A DNA stretch of 48,947 bases from Pirellulales bacterium (GCA_022841705.1 JALHQZ010000016.1:1-48947), one strand, 5' to 3'. Counted from the first letter of the stretch, positions 35,171 through 45,169 are shown. Program-made: numbers and translations. The notes: generated by a model not told the origin, from the sequence alone.

Positions 35171-35213
35171 CAAGATTGGCTCGTTGCTTTTTCAGAAAGA
35201 AAATGTTCAATTC
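35171..35213 (-). repeat. Duplicated leader and start of the RING gene
   Basis: Forty-one of 43 bases match 34331-34373, which covers the 3' end of one gene, the intergenic leader and the first RING codons. In this copy the start codon is destroyed (CAT to CTT on the plus strand). It now sits between the genes at 35212 and 34736, perhaps as a borrowed promoter. Confidence 0.8.
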
Positions 35214-35586
35214 AGACTTTTCTTGAGTTGGCGCGATAGAGCCACTCCCTGCGGTCAGAAGCTCTTTGGGCACGCGCGCGCTTGTAATTATCAATGTGCG
35301 TCGCCAGCGCCTTGAAAGAGTCCAAAATGGGCTTGAGCTGCGTCGCCTTGCACGTCCAGAGATCCGCTTCCATAATAATCTCAATGTGCATGTTGATTTC
35401 GGGGTCTTTGCCGCACATTTTAGCGGTAAGAGCTTTCAAAGGACGGGCAGCCAGTTTGATTGTTTGCTTTCGCAGAGGTGTCGCCAGATGCTTGCTGTCG
35501 TAAAGACCATGCTCGCCGTCTTCTTCGGAAATGAAAGACAAGATCCGAGCGCGAAATTTTTCAAACAAACTCAACTCTTGATTCAT
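35212..35586 (-). CDS. Small basic helical protein
   Basis: 124 residues from ATG 35586. Helical and rich in Lys/Arg/Ala, with a CGKDPEINMHIEIIMEADLW centre. No motif recognised. Its stop codon lies in the duplicated RING leader. It is divergent from the SET gene across 27 nt. Confidence 0.5.
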   Translation of the reverse strand: MNQELSLFEKFRARILSFISEEDGEHGLYDSKHLATPLRKQTIKLAARPLKALTAKMCGKDPEINMHIEIIMEADLWTCKATQLKPILDSFKALATHIDNYKRARAQRASDRREWLYRANSRKV

Positions 35587-35613
35587 CTAAAATACTACAG
35601 CTTTGACTTTTCA

Positions 35614-36276
35614 ATGTCCAGAAAACCGCCAGCTAAACCAGTGGAGTATTTTGAAGAGGATGAAGAGGACGAGGACGAGTTTGACGAAGAAGAAGACGAC
35701 GAGGAGGAAGAAGACGAAGACGACAGTTTGATCATCCAAGACGAAGATGAGGACGAGGTGGCCTTGGCGAATCAGCCCGTGTTCTCGCTGTCGCAAGTTC
35801 GTGCAAAGCTGGCGGTTTTTGGCGACGGCGCCATCGACGTTCGGCGGTCCCGCGTTGCTGGGCTGGGTCTTTTTGCAGGGCGCGCATTTGAAAAGGGCGA
35901 AATGATTACCGAGTACAGCGGCAACTTTATCACCCGCGAAGAGTCGGTTCGGAGACTCGGAAAGACCGATTCGCACATTCGCACTCACATAGGTCGTCGC
36001 TGGGACATCGACGGGCTTCGTCAGCCGCAAGTTGGACGTGGTGCTGCCTCTTTTGCAAACGACGCCGCACCGCCTCTCAAAGCGAATTCTGTTTTTGACT
36101 TTGTCGATTCGCAACTCGCCGAGCGAGACGTCGAGCGCTTCTTCAAGGGCGCACCGGCGATTTTTCGGCCGGAAGAGCGCATCACCTTTCTGCGTGCCTC
36201 GCGCGCAATTGCGCGCGGAGAAGAGATTTTTGTCGACTACGGTCAAGACACACGCGCGCGCTACATGAAGCAATAA
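35614..36276 (+). CDS. SET-domain protein methyltransferase
   Basis: 220 residues from ATG 35614. Residues ~8-48 are almost entirely Asp/Glu, which may bind histones. From ~70 the SET fold follows: DVRRSRVAGLGLFAGRAFEKGEMITEYSG (the R-x2-GxGLFA and GExIxEY motifs), GAASFANDA in place of the NHSC pseudoknot segment, ITFLRASRAIARGEEIFVDYG with the catalytic Tyr. The exact NHS/C triad is changed to NDA, as in some viral SET proteins. A histone or non-histone lysine methyltransferase acting on host or own chromatin is likely. Confidence 0.85.
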   Translation: MSRKPPAKPVEYFEEDEEDEDEFDEEEDDEEEEDEDDSLIIQDEDEDEVALANQPVFSLSQVRAKLAVFGDGAIDVRRSRVAGLGLFAGRAFEKGEMITEYSGNFITREESVRRLGKTDSHIRTHIGRRWDIDGLRQPQVGRGAASFANDAAPPLKANSVFDFVDSQLAERDVERFFKGAPAIFRPEERITFLRASRAIARGEEIFVDYGQDTRARYMKQ

Positions 36277-36304
36277 AACAGAAACCTTTGCCAAAACCCA
36301 CACT

Positions 36305-39300
36305 CTATTGCTGTTTCAATTTGCGCACGCGCGTTCCCTGCACAAATCCCTCGTCAATCTGGCTTATCATGACGTTGACGGCGGCCAGCGTGGCGTAGTA
36401 GAGTACGGCGACTGCAAACGCGAGGAAAGCGATCAGCGCCAGCGCCGCCAGCGCAATGCCGACCAGAGTTGCGATGAGGACGGGCGTGGTGGCTATGGCG
36501 AGGAATGTGAAGCGATTGCAGACGGCGCCGAGATCGCCAAGTGATGCGACGTACTCTGGCGTGTAGAGCGCAGCGAGAGAGGCAAGCGGCGGCAGCGCAA
36601 GACTAAAGACAGTCTCGAGTACACGATTCGGTGTGCCGCCAAAGACGGCCGTGAGCGTGTAGAAGAGATTGTCAAAGCCGTTCAGGAACCCGGCTGCCGG
36701 CGCACAGTCGAGCAGCGGCGGCGTTGTACCGCACGTGGCGCAGAGCGTCTGCGATGCCTCGATGAGCGCCGACGGTTCGATGAGGCTGATTGGCACCCAC
36801 GGACACTGCGGAAACGCCTCGTTGAAGAGCAGCGCAATGTCGCTCGGCAAGCACGCCGGTATGCCGAAAATGCCAAAGAAGAGCGATGGTAGAGTGCAGA
36901 GCGGCGACGCGCCGTAGGCTACCCAAAGAACGCCAAAGTAGCCGATCAGCAGCACCGGAATCGCTGTCGTCACAGCGGTGAGGCCGCCAAACGGCGCCAC
37001 TGCACCGATAATGAGGCCAAAGATGGCGTAGACGAGCGCAAAGTTGGCCAGAGCGTCAAACAACCCAATACCGAGGTCGCTGCGGCACTGCAGCGCAAAC
37101 TCATAATCGCACTCGAAATAGCGCTCGTACAGCGCCAGCACCGTCGTTGTGCTCGGCAGACCCTGCAGCGCGCTCACCACGCGCTCGCCCGCCGTAATCA
37201 GCGGGTCGACTGCGGTGCCAAAGACCTCCAGCAGATTGTTGTCGACGTCGGCGCGGCCCACAAGCAGCTCGTGCTCGCGCTGCAGCAGCCGCGTCTGCCC
37301 GACAAACAGATCGGTGTCGACAGGCGGCCCGTTGCCCTGAATGATCGCCAGCAGCTCCGAGTAGTCCCACTGCCAGAACCAGCGCACGGTGAGAAAGCGC
37401 TCGCCAAGCCACGGCACGCGCTTGGGCGTCGTCGTGTAGGTGTCGGTGCCAATCGGATCGACCAGCGTGTTCTCGATGCTCGTCTCGAAGCGATCGACCA
37501 GCGAAAGAAAGCCAAACTCGCTGTTCGGATAGTACTCTTTCGCAGAGCGTACTGCAATGGTGCCGGCGTGCACCAAGTTGTCAAACAGCACACAGTCGGT
37601 GCAAAACGCCTGCTCGCCGCTCACCGCACACGACGGCAGGCCCAGTGCTTCGAGCGTGTCGTTGCCGACAATCAGATCGACCTGGCCGTTCTGCAGCGAG
37701 CCGAATCGATGGTGATACTTTGGCACATGCGGCAGCGAGTTGATGCGCTCGACCAGCTCGGCGCGCTTCTTCAGACCCTCTTGAATGGCGCGAGCGCCCG
37801 GTTTGCGCCACTGGGCCGTCTTTAGAAAGCGGCCCAGTGGCTTCACCAGATTGCTCGTAAACGAGCGCAGCGTTTCTTTCGCGCGCCACACCGCCACGCG
37901 CATCGCGGTACCCTTGGTGCGCAGCGCCACCAGGCCGGCGCGCGGATGCACCTCGGGCAGCGAGCGCTTGCGTGCGCCCGACCAAAAGTAGGCGCGCGCC
38001 TTTTCAAATAGGCCGTGCTCGCTCGCAGCGCGCTCCATCAACACACGCAGATACATCGCTTCGATGATCAGACTCGGCCGCTCGTCGCTGTTGCGCGGCC
38101 GACCCAGCGTGCGCTTGCGGCTCTTTCGGCCCAACACCGCGTCGGCGGCCGCCAACCCGCTCCTGCTGCGCACCGTATGCGCTCGCAGATGAGCGTCGGC
38201 CGCGGCCTCGGCCGTCCTGTACATCTCGGCCCACCTCAACCCAGTGTCTTCCATCACCCGCTTGCCAATATTCACATACGGCTGCGCCAGCTCGCCGAGC
38301 ACGCGCGACACCATAGCGCGCTCGTACTCGGCACTGTCGCGCTCCAACACAGACAAGCAGGCGCGAGCCACGCCCGAATCGGCCGCCGAATCGTTGGCAG
38401 CACGCGCGCGCTCCACGCCGTAGCCGGCCAAAAACGCGCCACAGAAGGCGTCGTTGGGCAGCTGAGGCCCAACGCTGCGCTTGCGCACCAACGAGGCGCC
38501 CGACAGCTCCTGCTGCACAAAGAGCGCAAAGGGCATGCGGCCAAGGTCGCTGCGCTTGCGCTTGTCCTCAAACTGCGCGCAAGTTGCGCTTGAAACCTCG
38601 AGGCAGGTGTCTGGCACAATAGTGTCGCCAGGAAGAACGCCGCAATTCGCCGTCAGGCCGTCTTTCGGCTCGATCACGTAGAGGCAGCAGTCGAGCTCGC
38701 GACACTCTTTCGAGGCAAAGTTGACCACTTCGGTCGTAATCGGAATGCCGAAAAACTGCACCACTGTGATGGCGTCGCACGCGAAACCCTGAATTCCACA
38801 CGTAAACTGTTGGCCGAAGAAGCCAAACAGAATGCCGATGATGATGCGCAGGATGACGCCAAACGCGCGCGCCAAAAGCGTGAATTCGAACTTTGTAAAC
38901 ACCTGGACGATGCCGACGACGAAGAGCAGCGTGGCAAAGAGCAGCTGGGAGACGAGATCGATCAGTACGCGAGCAACGTCGTCGAAAAAGTCGGCCAGCA
39001 GCTCAAAGACGTCGCCAAAGAGGCCTTCGCCAATACACTCGAACACGCGCCCGATCTGCACAAACGTGTCGGCCAGTACCTGGAAGAGCGGCTGCAACAC
39101 CGCAGCCACCGTGTTCTTGAACAAATCATCGGGCAGCTCGGCGACCTCGGCGATAAACACAATCAGCGACTGCGTCACGCCGATCGGAATGCGCGCAAAG
39201 AGCAGTAGGAGGTCGGTGGCAAACGTCGAGATGGCGTCTAACAGCACCACTTCGGCGCTGTTTCCTTCGCCGCTCGGCAGCTTGATCTGCGGCGGACACT

Positions 39301-42300
39301 CGCGGCGTCCAATACACGACTGATTCGGTAGAAATTCTTCGCCCGCTTGCTGACAGAGGAATTCGGTCTGACTCTCGATACACTGGCGCGCCTCGAAGCT
39401 CTCGCCATTGGGCGACTCGACCGAAGGCTTCTGCAGACAGCAGCCGCGCCGATTCGCCAACTCGACGCGCGTCGGCGGCCGATCGGAACCTTCGACATTC
39501 AGAAGAATCACGGGTACGACGTCGGGGCAAACGGTTATCGATTGACCGCCCAGACGTGCAATGGTCTGCGCACACGTTTCGCCCGGGCCGAAAATAAAAG
39601 CATTGACTGTGATGTCTTGCGATACCCACCGGCGCGGAAAGCCGCCGCGAATCTGATTGGCGCATTGGTCTTCCAGTTGATTGTCCAAACACACCGTCGG
39701 ATTGAATGGCAGCACGCCCAGAATACCCACATTCGCCAGGCAGCAGCCGGCCAGCGGGTTCCTGCGCGCGCAGGTCGCCTCGTCGGGCACGAATGCAAAA
39801 ACCACCGCCAGGCTCGAGAAGATAAGGTCGCGCAGATCGACTTCGATAACTTCGAGACTGAACATGCTCGCCACGCTCACCGCGTCACGCGAGCCATCCA
39901 GGAGGCGCGCCGCCGAGGTAAACACTAGCCAGCCGATGCGTACGAGTTCGACCACCAGTCCGGTGGCCGAGTCGATTGCCTGAGCAATTGCGCAAAACAG
40001 CCGCACCTCGTTTGCCCTCAACCCGACTACGCATGGTTGCTCGCCAGGCGCCTTGATCAGATCGTTGATGGCCCGAATCGCCGACGTAAACGCGCGCACA
40101 AACGCCTCCAAACTATCGAGCACGCCTTCGAAATCCAAGCACACGACATAGGTACTCGAGACCATTTCGACAAAGTGCACCAGCGGGTCGATGAGAAACA
40201 CCGTTGCCGCGGCGAGCGGCTCCGTGACGTTGGTGAAGAACTTGTTCAGCTGCGGAATGCCGATCAGCGGAAAGATCGGATCGAGCGTGCGCGGAATTGC
40301 CAGCACCTGCAGCACGAGCTCTTCGTACTTGTTCGGTGCGATCGGTGTCGCAATTGCTGGGACAACCCATGGTGCGCAGCCCGGAACCGTGGAGACGCAG
40401 TTGCGCACGAAGCCTTGGATGTTGCTCGTAATCCGCACGTTAAACACCGACGACGGTATGGGCAGAAACCCCGTGTTTTCCGACAGCGAGCTGTTGCCGA
40501 TCGTCTGGCGAAACGCAAACCGACAGTATTCGCGTGCCTCGGCCAGCTGCGTGCATGTGCCACCGGTCCTAACCGATAGCGAGAGCGCAACCTCGCGCTC
40601 GTCCGGTTTGTAGCCAGGAGCCAGTGGTATGAAACATTGAAAGTTGGTCACGCCGCCGCCGTTGCCGCCAAAGAGGCGCTTGGGGTGGAAGAACGGGTCG
40701 GGAAAGCCAAACTCAAACGCCGTCTCGACCGCGCCGTAGACTGTACCCGTGCTGAAATTGACAACGAGTTCGACTGCGAGCACGATAGCGCGCGACGTTT
40801 CCACCGTAAAATTGCCAAAAAGATTCAGAATCTCTTCGACAATCTCGAGAGCGATGTTGATCGCCACCGCTTCGTTGGTCAGCAGCGTGTCGATTTCGCG
40901 CCGCTCCGACACAGTCAGAGCCTGCGAAGCAAAGGCGCCCGAGCGCGAAAGCGGTGCGCTGAGCGACGGTTGCTCGGCAACAAACTCGCCGATGGTCGCC
41001 AGAAGCGCCGCCGGCCAGCGGAAAACGGTGGCAACAATGTGCTCGATGCTTGCGAGAGTTTTCGCGCCAAGCGTGTCGTCGATGAGCCACAGGAGTCGGC
41101 CATCGAGCGACGAAAACACCACATCGATGTTCGTGAGTAGATTAAACACGTAGCGCGGCGTCTGCACAAACGGCAGGCCAATGAGGAGGCCGGCAATACC
41201 GGTGATGGCGCCGGGCGCCGGTGGCACCGGAAACGAGAAATCGGCAATACAGACCGATTCGCCGACGTTTGGCTCCGAGTCGCGCGTGCAGTTGGCGGCA
41301 ATCGCTGGCGGCAGGTCGGTGAAAAGCGGATCGACGGCGTACGAGCAGGCGCATGTCGTACATTGGCAGAAGGAGTTGTCCGGCCCGGTGCAGCTGCCGC
41401 ACCGCTGCACCGCTGTTTGAGGAAATGGAGCCGGAAAGATGCGCGCCACGTCTTGGCAGCTCAGAAACGGCGCGCTCGTTGTGCCTTTGAGACAGTCGAC
41501 GCCAGAGCGCTGAACTCCGTTGTTAAGAACCCGGCAGTCGTTTTCTGCCAAATCTGAAAAGCAGAGCGCGGCAATTCCGCTGTCTCCGAGAAACGTGATG
41601 TCGGTGAAGCAGCACGAGCCACAACCCGGGCGCTCGAGCGAACTGCACGGCACGCCTGGGTGGAAAGACGTCCCTGGAATCGTAGTGTTGCATTGCGAAG
41701 GCGGCACGTTTGAACTGCACGAAGCCGCCCTGGCGCAGCACCCAGAGCCTGTTTCCACCAGAAACGGCACACGACACGAGCCCGCCACACAGGTGCCGTT
41801 GAGCGGCGGATCGATGTTGGTCGAAGCGGTGCAGCGGCGCGTGTTGGTAAGCCCGTAGCCTTCGGGGCACGACTGGATCGATGCGCCAATGATATTGTAC
41901 GCCACTTGGATGAGTGCGCCCGACTGCAGGTCAAAGACCTGCGCGGTGTTGTTGAGCGCACGATCAAAGACGTCGAAAGTCGAGTTGAACGACGGCCGAT
42001 CGATGAGCGTTTCGATCGGCGCGCCCTGATTCTCGTTGAAGTTCTCCGCGGTCCTAATCGCCGACTTGAGCAGATTCTGAGTGACGCCGACAAAGATGAT
42101 GCCCAGTGTGCTGTTGGTCGCCTGCGCAAATTGCGGCGACGTGAAGGCGCTGAAGAACGGGCGAATGGCGACATCGAAGAGCGGTTCGCACGCGCACTCG
42201 GCGAACAGATCGAGCGCCGCAATCGTCTTGCCGAGCTGTTGGCCAGTGGCGAAAAAGTCTGGCCCAACGTCGAGTGGCGAAAACCCACTGCGCCCTTCGG

Positions 42301-42961
42301 CCCAGAACACCAGCGCCGTCGTACCCGTCACCACAGTCTCGGCGGCGCTCGTCACCACGACAACCGTCTGCACGCCGGCGCACGCCAGCGTATCCAAAAT
42401 GGTTTCGCTGGCAATACTCGCCGTGAGTTGGCGCGCAATATTCCAGACTGGCAGCACGGCCGCGAGAAGAAGTGCAGCGATTTCCAGTATGGGTTGGATC
42501 AGAGCGCGCCACACCGGGTGCAGGAAGCACGCGAGGAATTCGAAATAAAAGCCCGCGATCACGGTCGAGAAGGTGGAGAAAACGAGCACAACCGCAAACA
42601 GTATGATGCCGACAATGAACGCGACTGGATTGTTGGCAACGGCGCTCGCTACCGAGGTCGCTGTGCCGGCAAGAGAGCCGGCGATGCTGGCAAGCGCAAA
42701 GCCGAAATTTGCAAACACGAGGCCAAACGCGTCGATCACTTGGTCTTCGTCAAACGCAAACTTCTTGTCATCGCCGTCGTCGAAATCCTCCTCGTAGCCG
42801 GCCCAGAGCCAGGCTGTCAAGTAGGCGCCGCCGACGGCCGCCAGCAAAAAGAAGCAAAAGGCGGCGAGCGCCACCGCGATCAGGAAAATACCCGCCACAA
42901 TGCTGCTGCCGAAAACAACGGCAAGCATGCTCAGTACGAGACCGAGCGCAGTCTCACTCAT
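36305..42961 (-). CDS. Giant cysteine-rich multi-membrane protein
   Basis: 2218 residues from ATG 42961 (context GAACGATG). Membrane helices are clustered at the N-terminus (~8-50, 100-130, 145-165, 185-200), in the middle (~1335-1390) and at the C-terminus (~1965-2020, ~2150-2195). Between them are large ectodomain-like parts with dozens of Cys and many NxS/T sites (for instance CSSNVPPSQC, RCGSC, CQCTTCAC). Four basic furin-like motifs lie in a 200-residue span: KRKRS (~1467), RKRSV (~1494), RKSRKRT (~1615) and ARKRS (~1665). This suggests a polyprotein-like surface glycoprotein cut in the secretory pathway. No family recognised. Divergent with the next gene, 12 nt between ATGs. Confidence 0.85.
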   Translation of the reverse strand: MSETALGLVLSMLAVVFGSSIVAGIFLIAVALAAFCFFLLAAVGGAYLTAWLWAGYEEDFDDGDDKKFAFDEDQVIDAFGLVFANFGFALASIAGSLAGTATSVASAVANNPVAFIVGIILFAVVLVFSTFSTVIAGFYFEFLACFLHPVWRALIQPILEIAALLLAAVLPVWNIARQLTASIASETILDTLACAGVQTVVVVTSAAETVVTGTTALVFWAEGRSGFSPLDVGPDFFATGQQLGKTIAALDLFAECACEPLFDVAIRPFFSAFTSPQFAQATNSTLGIIFVGVTQNLLKSAIRTAENFNENQGAPIETLIDRPSFNSTFDVFDRALNNTAQVFDLQSGALIQVAYNIIGASIQSCPEGYGLTNTRRCTASTNIDPPLNGTCVAGSCRVPFLVETGSGCCARAASCSSNVPPSQCNTTIPGTSFHPGVPCSSLERPGCGSCCFTDITFLGDSGIAALCFSDLAENDCRVLNNGVQRSGVDCLKGTTSAPFLSCQDVARIFPAPFPQTAVQRCGSCTGPDNSFCQCTTCACSYAVDPLFTDLPPAIAANCTRDSEPNVGESVCIADFSFPVPPAPGAITGIAGLLIGLPFVQTPRYVFNLLTNIDVVFSSLDGRLLWLIDDTLGAKTLASIEHIVATVFRWPAALLATIGEFVAEQPSLSAPLSRSGAFASQALTVSERREIDTLLTNEAVAINIALEIVEEILNLFGNFTVETSRAIVLAVELVVNFSTGTVYGAVETAFEFGFPDPFFHPKRLFGGNGGGVTNFQCFIPLAPGYKPDEREVALSLSVRTGGTCTQLAEAREYCRFAFRQTIGNSSLSENTGFLPIPSSVFNVRITSNIQGFVRNCVSTVPGCAPWVVPAIATPIAPNKYEELVLQVLAIPRTLDPIFPLIGIPQLNKFFTNVTEPLAAATVFLIDPLVHFVEMVSSTYVVCLDFEGVLDSLEAFVRAFTSAIRAINDLIKAPGEQPCVVGLRANEVRLFCAIAQAIDSATGLVVELVRIGWLVFTSAARLLDGSRDAVSVASMFSLEVIEVDLRDLIFSSLAVVFAFVPDEATCARRNPLAGCCLANVGILGVLPFNPTVCLDNQLEDQCANQIRGGFPRRWVSQDITVNAFIFGPGETCAQTIARLGGQSITVCPDVVPVILLNVEGSDRPPTRVELANRRGCCLQKPSVESPNGESFEARQCIESQTEFLCQQAGEEFLPNQSCIGRRECPPQIKLPSGEGNSAEVVLLDAISTFATDLLLLFARIPIGVTQSLIVFIAEVAELPDDLFKNTVAAVLQPLFQVLADTFVQIGRVFECIGEGLFGDVFELLADFFDDVARVLIDLVSQLLFATLLFVVGIVQVFTKFEFTLLARAFGVILRIIIGILFGFFGQQFTCGIQGFACDAITVVQFFGIPITTEVVNFASKECRELDCCLYVIEPKDGLTANCGVLPGDTIVPDTCLEVSSATCAQFEDKRKRSDLGRMPFALFVQQELSGASLVRKRSVGPQLPNDAFCGAFLAGYGVERARAANDSAADSGVARACLSVLERDSAEYERAMVSRVLGELAQPYVNIGKRVMEDTGLRWAEMYRTAEAAADAHLRAHTVRSRSGLAAADAVLGRKSRKRTLGRPRNSDERPSLIIEAMYLRVLMERAASEHGLFEKARAYFWSGARKRSLPEVHPRAGLVALRTKGTAMRVAVWRAKETLRSFTSNLVKPLGRFLKTAQWRKPGARAIQEGLKKRAELVERINSLPHVPKYHHRFGSLQNGQVDLIVGNDTLEALGLPSCAVSGEQAFCTDCVLFDNLVHAGTIAVRSAKEYYPNSEFGFLSLVDRFETSIENTLVDPIGTDTYTTTPKRVPWLGERFLTVRWFWQWDYSELLAIIQGNGPPVDTDLFVGQTRLLQREHELLVGRADVDNNLLEVFGTAVDPLITAGERVVSALQGLPSTTTVLALYERYFECDYEFALQCRSDLGIGLFDALANFALVYAIFGLIIGAVAPFGGLTAVTTAIPVLLIGYFGVLWVAYGASPLCTLPSLFFGIFGIPACLPSDIALLFNEAFPQCPWVPISLIEPSALIEASQTLCATCGTTPPLLDCAPAAGFLNGFDNLFYTLTAVFGGTPNRVLETVFSLALPPLASLAALYTPEYVASLGDLGAVCNRFTFLAIATTPVLIATLVGIALAALALIAFLAFAVAVLYYATLAAVNVMISQIDEGFVQGTRVRKLKQQ

Positions 42962-42973
42962 CGTTCGCCACTG

Positions 42974-43969
42974 ATGAGTACCTTGCTCGGTGTAGAGTCG
43001 CGCGCTGGACTCGTCTCGGAAACGGCCACGCTGCGCTTTGCCGCGCTCCTCGGCTCGAGCATCGCTATCTTCATCGCGCTCGTTCTCGTCGTGTTCTTTG
43101 GCTTTGACAGTACACCAGAGCGCCTCTTTGCCCTCAGCATCGGTCACATTTTCATTGCGGAGCTGGCGCTCTACGCCAGTATCCGCTTTGGCACCGCACT
43201 ACTGCTCCTGGTGGCAATCAGCGCTATTCAGGTCGTACTGGACGGCGTGCAGTGGGTGATACGCGTCGTCACATTCTCGTTGACTGTCGAACAGATCGTC
43301 TTTCTGCTCTTCAACACCATTTTGCTCTTTTTCGCCTTTGCGTACGCCGGGCTCGCTTGGCGCCTCTGGACCATCACACGCAAACAACCCGAGTCTGTGC
43401 CAACGCCGGAGCGCGGCGACTTGATTCAACAGGAAACCAATGGCATCAGAGTGACGGCGCTCATTGGCGCTTCGGGCGCAATTGTGGTGCTGTTGGTGGC
43501 GGTTGCACTGCTTAGCTTTGAGACGCGGCCTGTGATGCTACTACTTTTCAGCGCACCGCATCTCATTCTCGGACCGTACGCTGTGTGGCTCGGCACAAAT
43601 CAGCGTTTAATCGCACTTCCAATTGCACTTGTTCTGCTCGCATTACTGCAGCTCGGCGCCGACCTCCTGCAGTTTGTGCTGCGACTAGCCGACGCCGGGC
43701 CGCTCGAAATCTCTCTCAACAACATCGTCGAACTGTTTCTGCTGCTCGTCAACGTCTTCTTCATTCGCATTGATCTCGCCTACCTGATCATCTCGATCGG
43801 CTATGTCTATGTGCTGTGGCAGAAATCAGCCGACGAGTCCATAACCACTACGACCTACGAAGTGCAAGAGGAAAACGACGACAGTCAGCGCCAAGTTTCA
43901 GCGGAAGAGCCAAACACAGCCATTACTGCAATGCAAGTGCGACGGCGCAGACAAAAAGAAAAAAACTGA
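42974..43969 (+). CDS. Eight-helix membrane protein with internal repeat
   Basis: 331 residues from ATG 42974. Two blocks of four hydrophobic helices (~23-130 and ~160-280) separated by a short polar loop look like an internal duplication, since each block has a similar length and order. The cytosolic tail is acidic then basic (RRRRQKEKN). No transporter motif recognised. Paired divergently with the giant membrane protein, so the two may be co-expressed and act together in the envelope. Confidence 0.75.
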   Translation: MSTLLGVESRAGLVSETATLRFAALLGSSIAIFIALVLVVFFGFDSTPERLFALSIGHIFIAELALYASIRFGTALLLLVAISAIQVVLDGVQWVIRVVTFSLTVEQIVFLLFNTILLFFAFAYAGLAWRLWTITRKQPESVPTPERGDLIQQETNGIRVTALIGASGAIVVLLVAVALLSFETRPVMLLLFSAPHLILGPYAVWLGTNQRLIALPIALVLLALLQLGADLLQFVLRLADAGPLEISLNNIVELFLLLVNVFFIRIDLAYLIISIGYVYVLWQKSADESITTTTYEVQEENDDSQRQVSAEEPNTAITAMQVRRRRQKEKN

Positions 43970-44020
43970 AATTTCTGGCATTTCTCGGTCATTCCGTGGA
44001 AAAAAGTTGATATACATACC

Positions 44021-44028
44021 TATATAAG
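44021..44028 (+). promoter_or_regulatory. TATA-like box before the gene at 44042
   Basis: TATATAAG lies 13 nt before ATG 44042, inside a 72-nt A/T-rich spacer (43970-44041) that also contains TATACATA and GGTTTAAAT. A similar ATATATAT stretch stands at about 46626-46634 before ATG 46646. Confidence 0.5.
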
Positions 44029-44041
44029 CAAAGGTTTAAAT

Positions 44042-45169
44042 ATGACTTACCTAGAAAGCACCGAGGTTGCAGTCGCTATTGGTGGCTATCGATACAGATT
44101 GGCCGATAGGCTGCTTTTAGAAAAATTGCGTTCAATGGAAAAAGACACTTGCCAAATGGTAGAAGTGTGCAAGAGAATTGCTTACTTCATGCTGCGTGCT
44201 CCTACCCACGCGTTTCACCCGGAGCTCATACCGTTTCTTGTGACTTCGCGTGCACTTTTTGAGGCACGCTCGCGTGCGTGTTTTCCCATTGATTTGCCAT
44301 TTTTTGGTGATCCGTGGAACGACAAGCAACTAGGTGCGCTTCGCATAATTTTGAAAAAATGGCTTGGCAATGCTGTGGCCATTTGCGAGTGCATTGCAAC
44401 ACAAAGGCGTGGAATTCGCCACGAATTGTGCGAAATTTTCCAAACTTTTGCAAGAGACGACGAGTATTTAGAGGGCCTGTACGAGTTTTGCTTTCAAACG
44501 CCGAGCTTTACATTTGATCTCGAAAAGTGCTCGCCAAAAACAAACACGGGTATTGCGTACATTTCGCTGGCCATATCTCAGAAACGCGCGGCTTGGCATC
44601 CTCCTGGTCGTTACTGTGATGAAGACGAGTTTACACTTTGTCGAGTGACGCGGGAATATGAGCAGTATTACCTGATCAGGCTGCTCGGCGAAATGGTGCT
44701 TCAACGCAAAATTCCTGCAGAGTTGCTTTGGGTTGGCCATGATGGTTTTGGCGCCGAAAAGTGCGTCAATGCGTTTTACAAGGTGTGCGCAATTTATTCG
44801 AAGCAAGATGCCTTGTCGCGCGAGCTCGCTAGCCTGACCGGCGGCGTTGTGTCACACGCAGACGCGCCTGAAAGAGCTGTAGGCTTCCGGCGCATGTATC
44901 AGCGGCTTTTTTCTCTTGGCGATTTTGTGTGGAAAGCCGCGATTGATTTGTGGCTTGTGCTGCACGATTTGGGTCTGCCGACCTATGTCATCGAAAGCAT
45001 TACGCTGTTGTCGCGTCACACTTCCAACGCCTTTGTCTCGCACGCGTTGCGCATCAAGAGTATTCAAGGCACGATCAATTCTGCGCGTGCTATCAGAGAA
45101 AAGCGCACATTTGCACAGAACGCGGACGAAGAGGCTGCGCATCGCGACAAGAGACGCGCTATTGAATGA
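44042..45169 (+). CDS. Hypothetical helical protein
   Basis: 375 residues from ATG 44042. All-alpha with several Cys, no membrane segment and a basic tail (EAAHRDKRRAIE). A/T content is higher than in the core genes, which hints at a different origin or age. No family recognised. Confidence 0.65.
   Translation: MTYLESTEVAVAIGGYRYRLADRLLLEKLRSMEKDTCQMVEVCKRIAYFMLRAPTHAFHPELIPFLVTSRALFEARSRACFPIDLPFFGDPWNDKQLGALRIILKKWLGNAVAICECIATQRRGIRHELCEIFQTFARDDEYLEGLYEFCFQTPSFTFDLEKCSPKTNTGIAYISLAISQKRAAWHPPGRYCDEDEFTLCRVTREYEQYYLIRLLGEMVLQRKIPAELLWVGHDGFGAEKCVNAFYKVCAIYSKQDALSRELASLTGGVVSHADAPERAVGFRRMYQRLFSLGDFVWKAAIDLWLVLHDLGLPTYVIESITLLSRHTSNAFVSHALRIKSIQGTINSARAIREKRTFAQNADEEAAHRDKRRAIE

Noticed and set aside
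41906..42973. A long plus-strand N-terminal extension of the eight-helix protein.
   Set aside because: It is antisense to the giant membrane protein, highly charged and unlike the hydrophobic part that follows ATG 42974.
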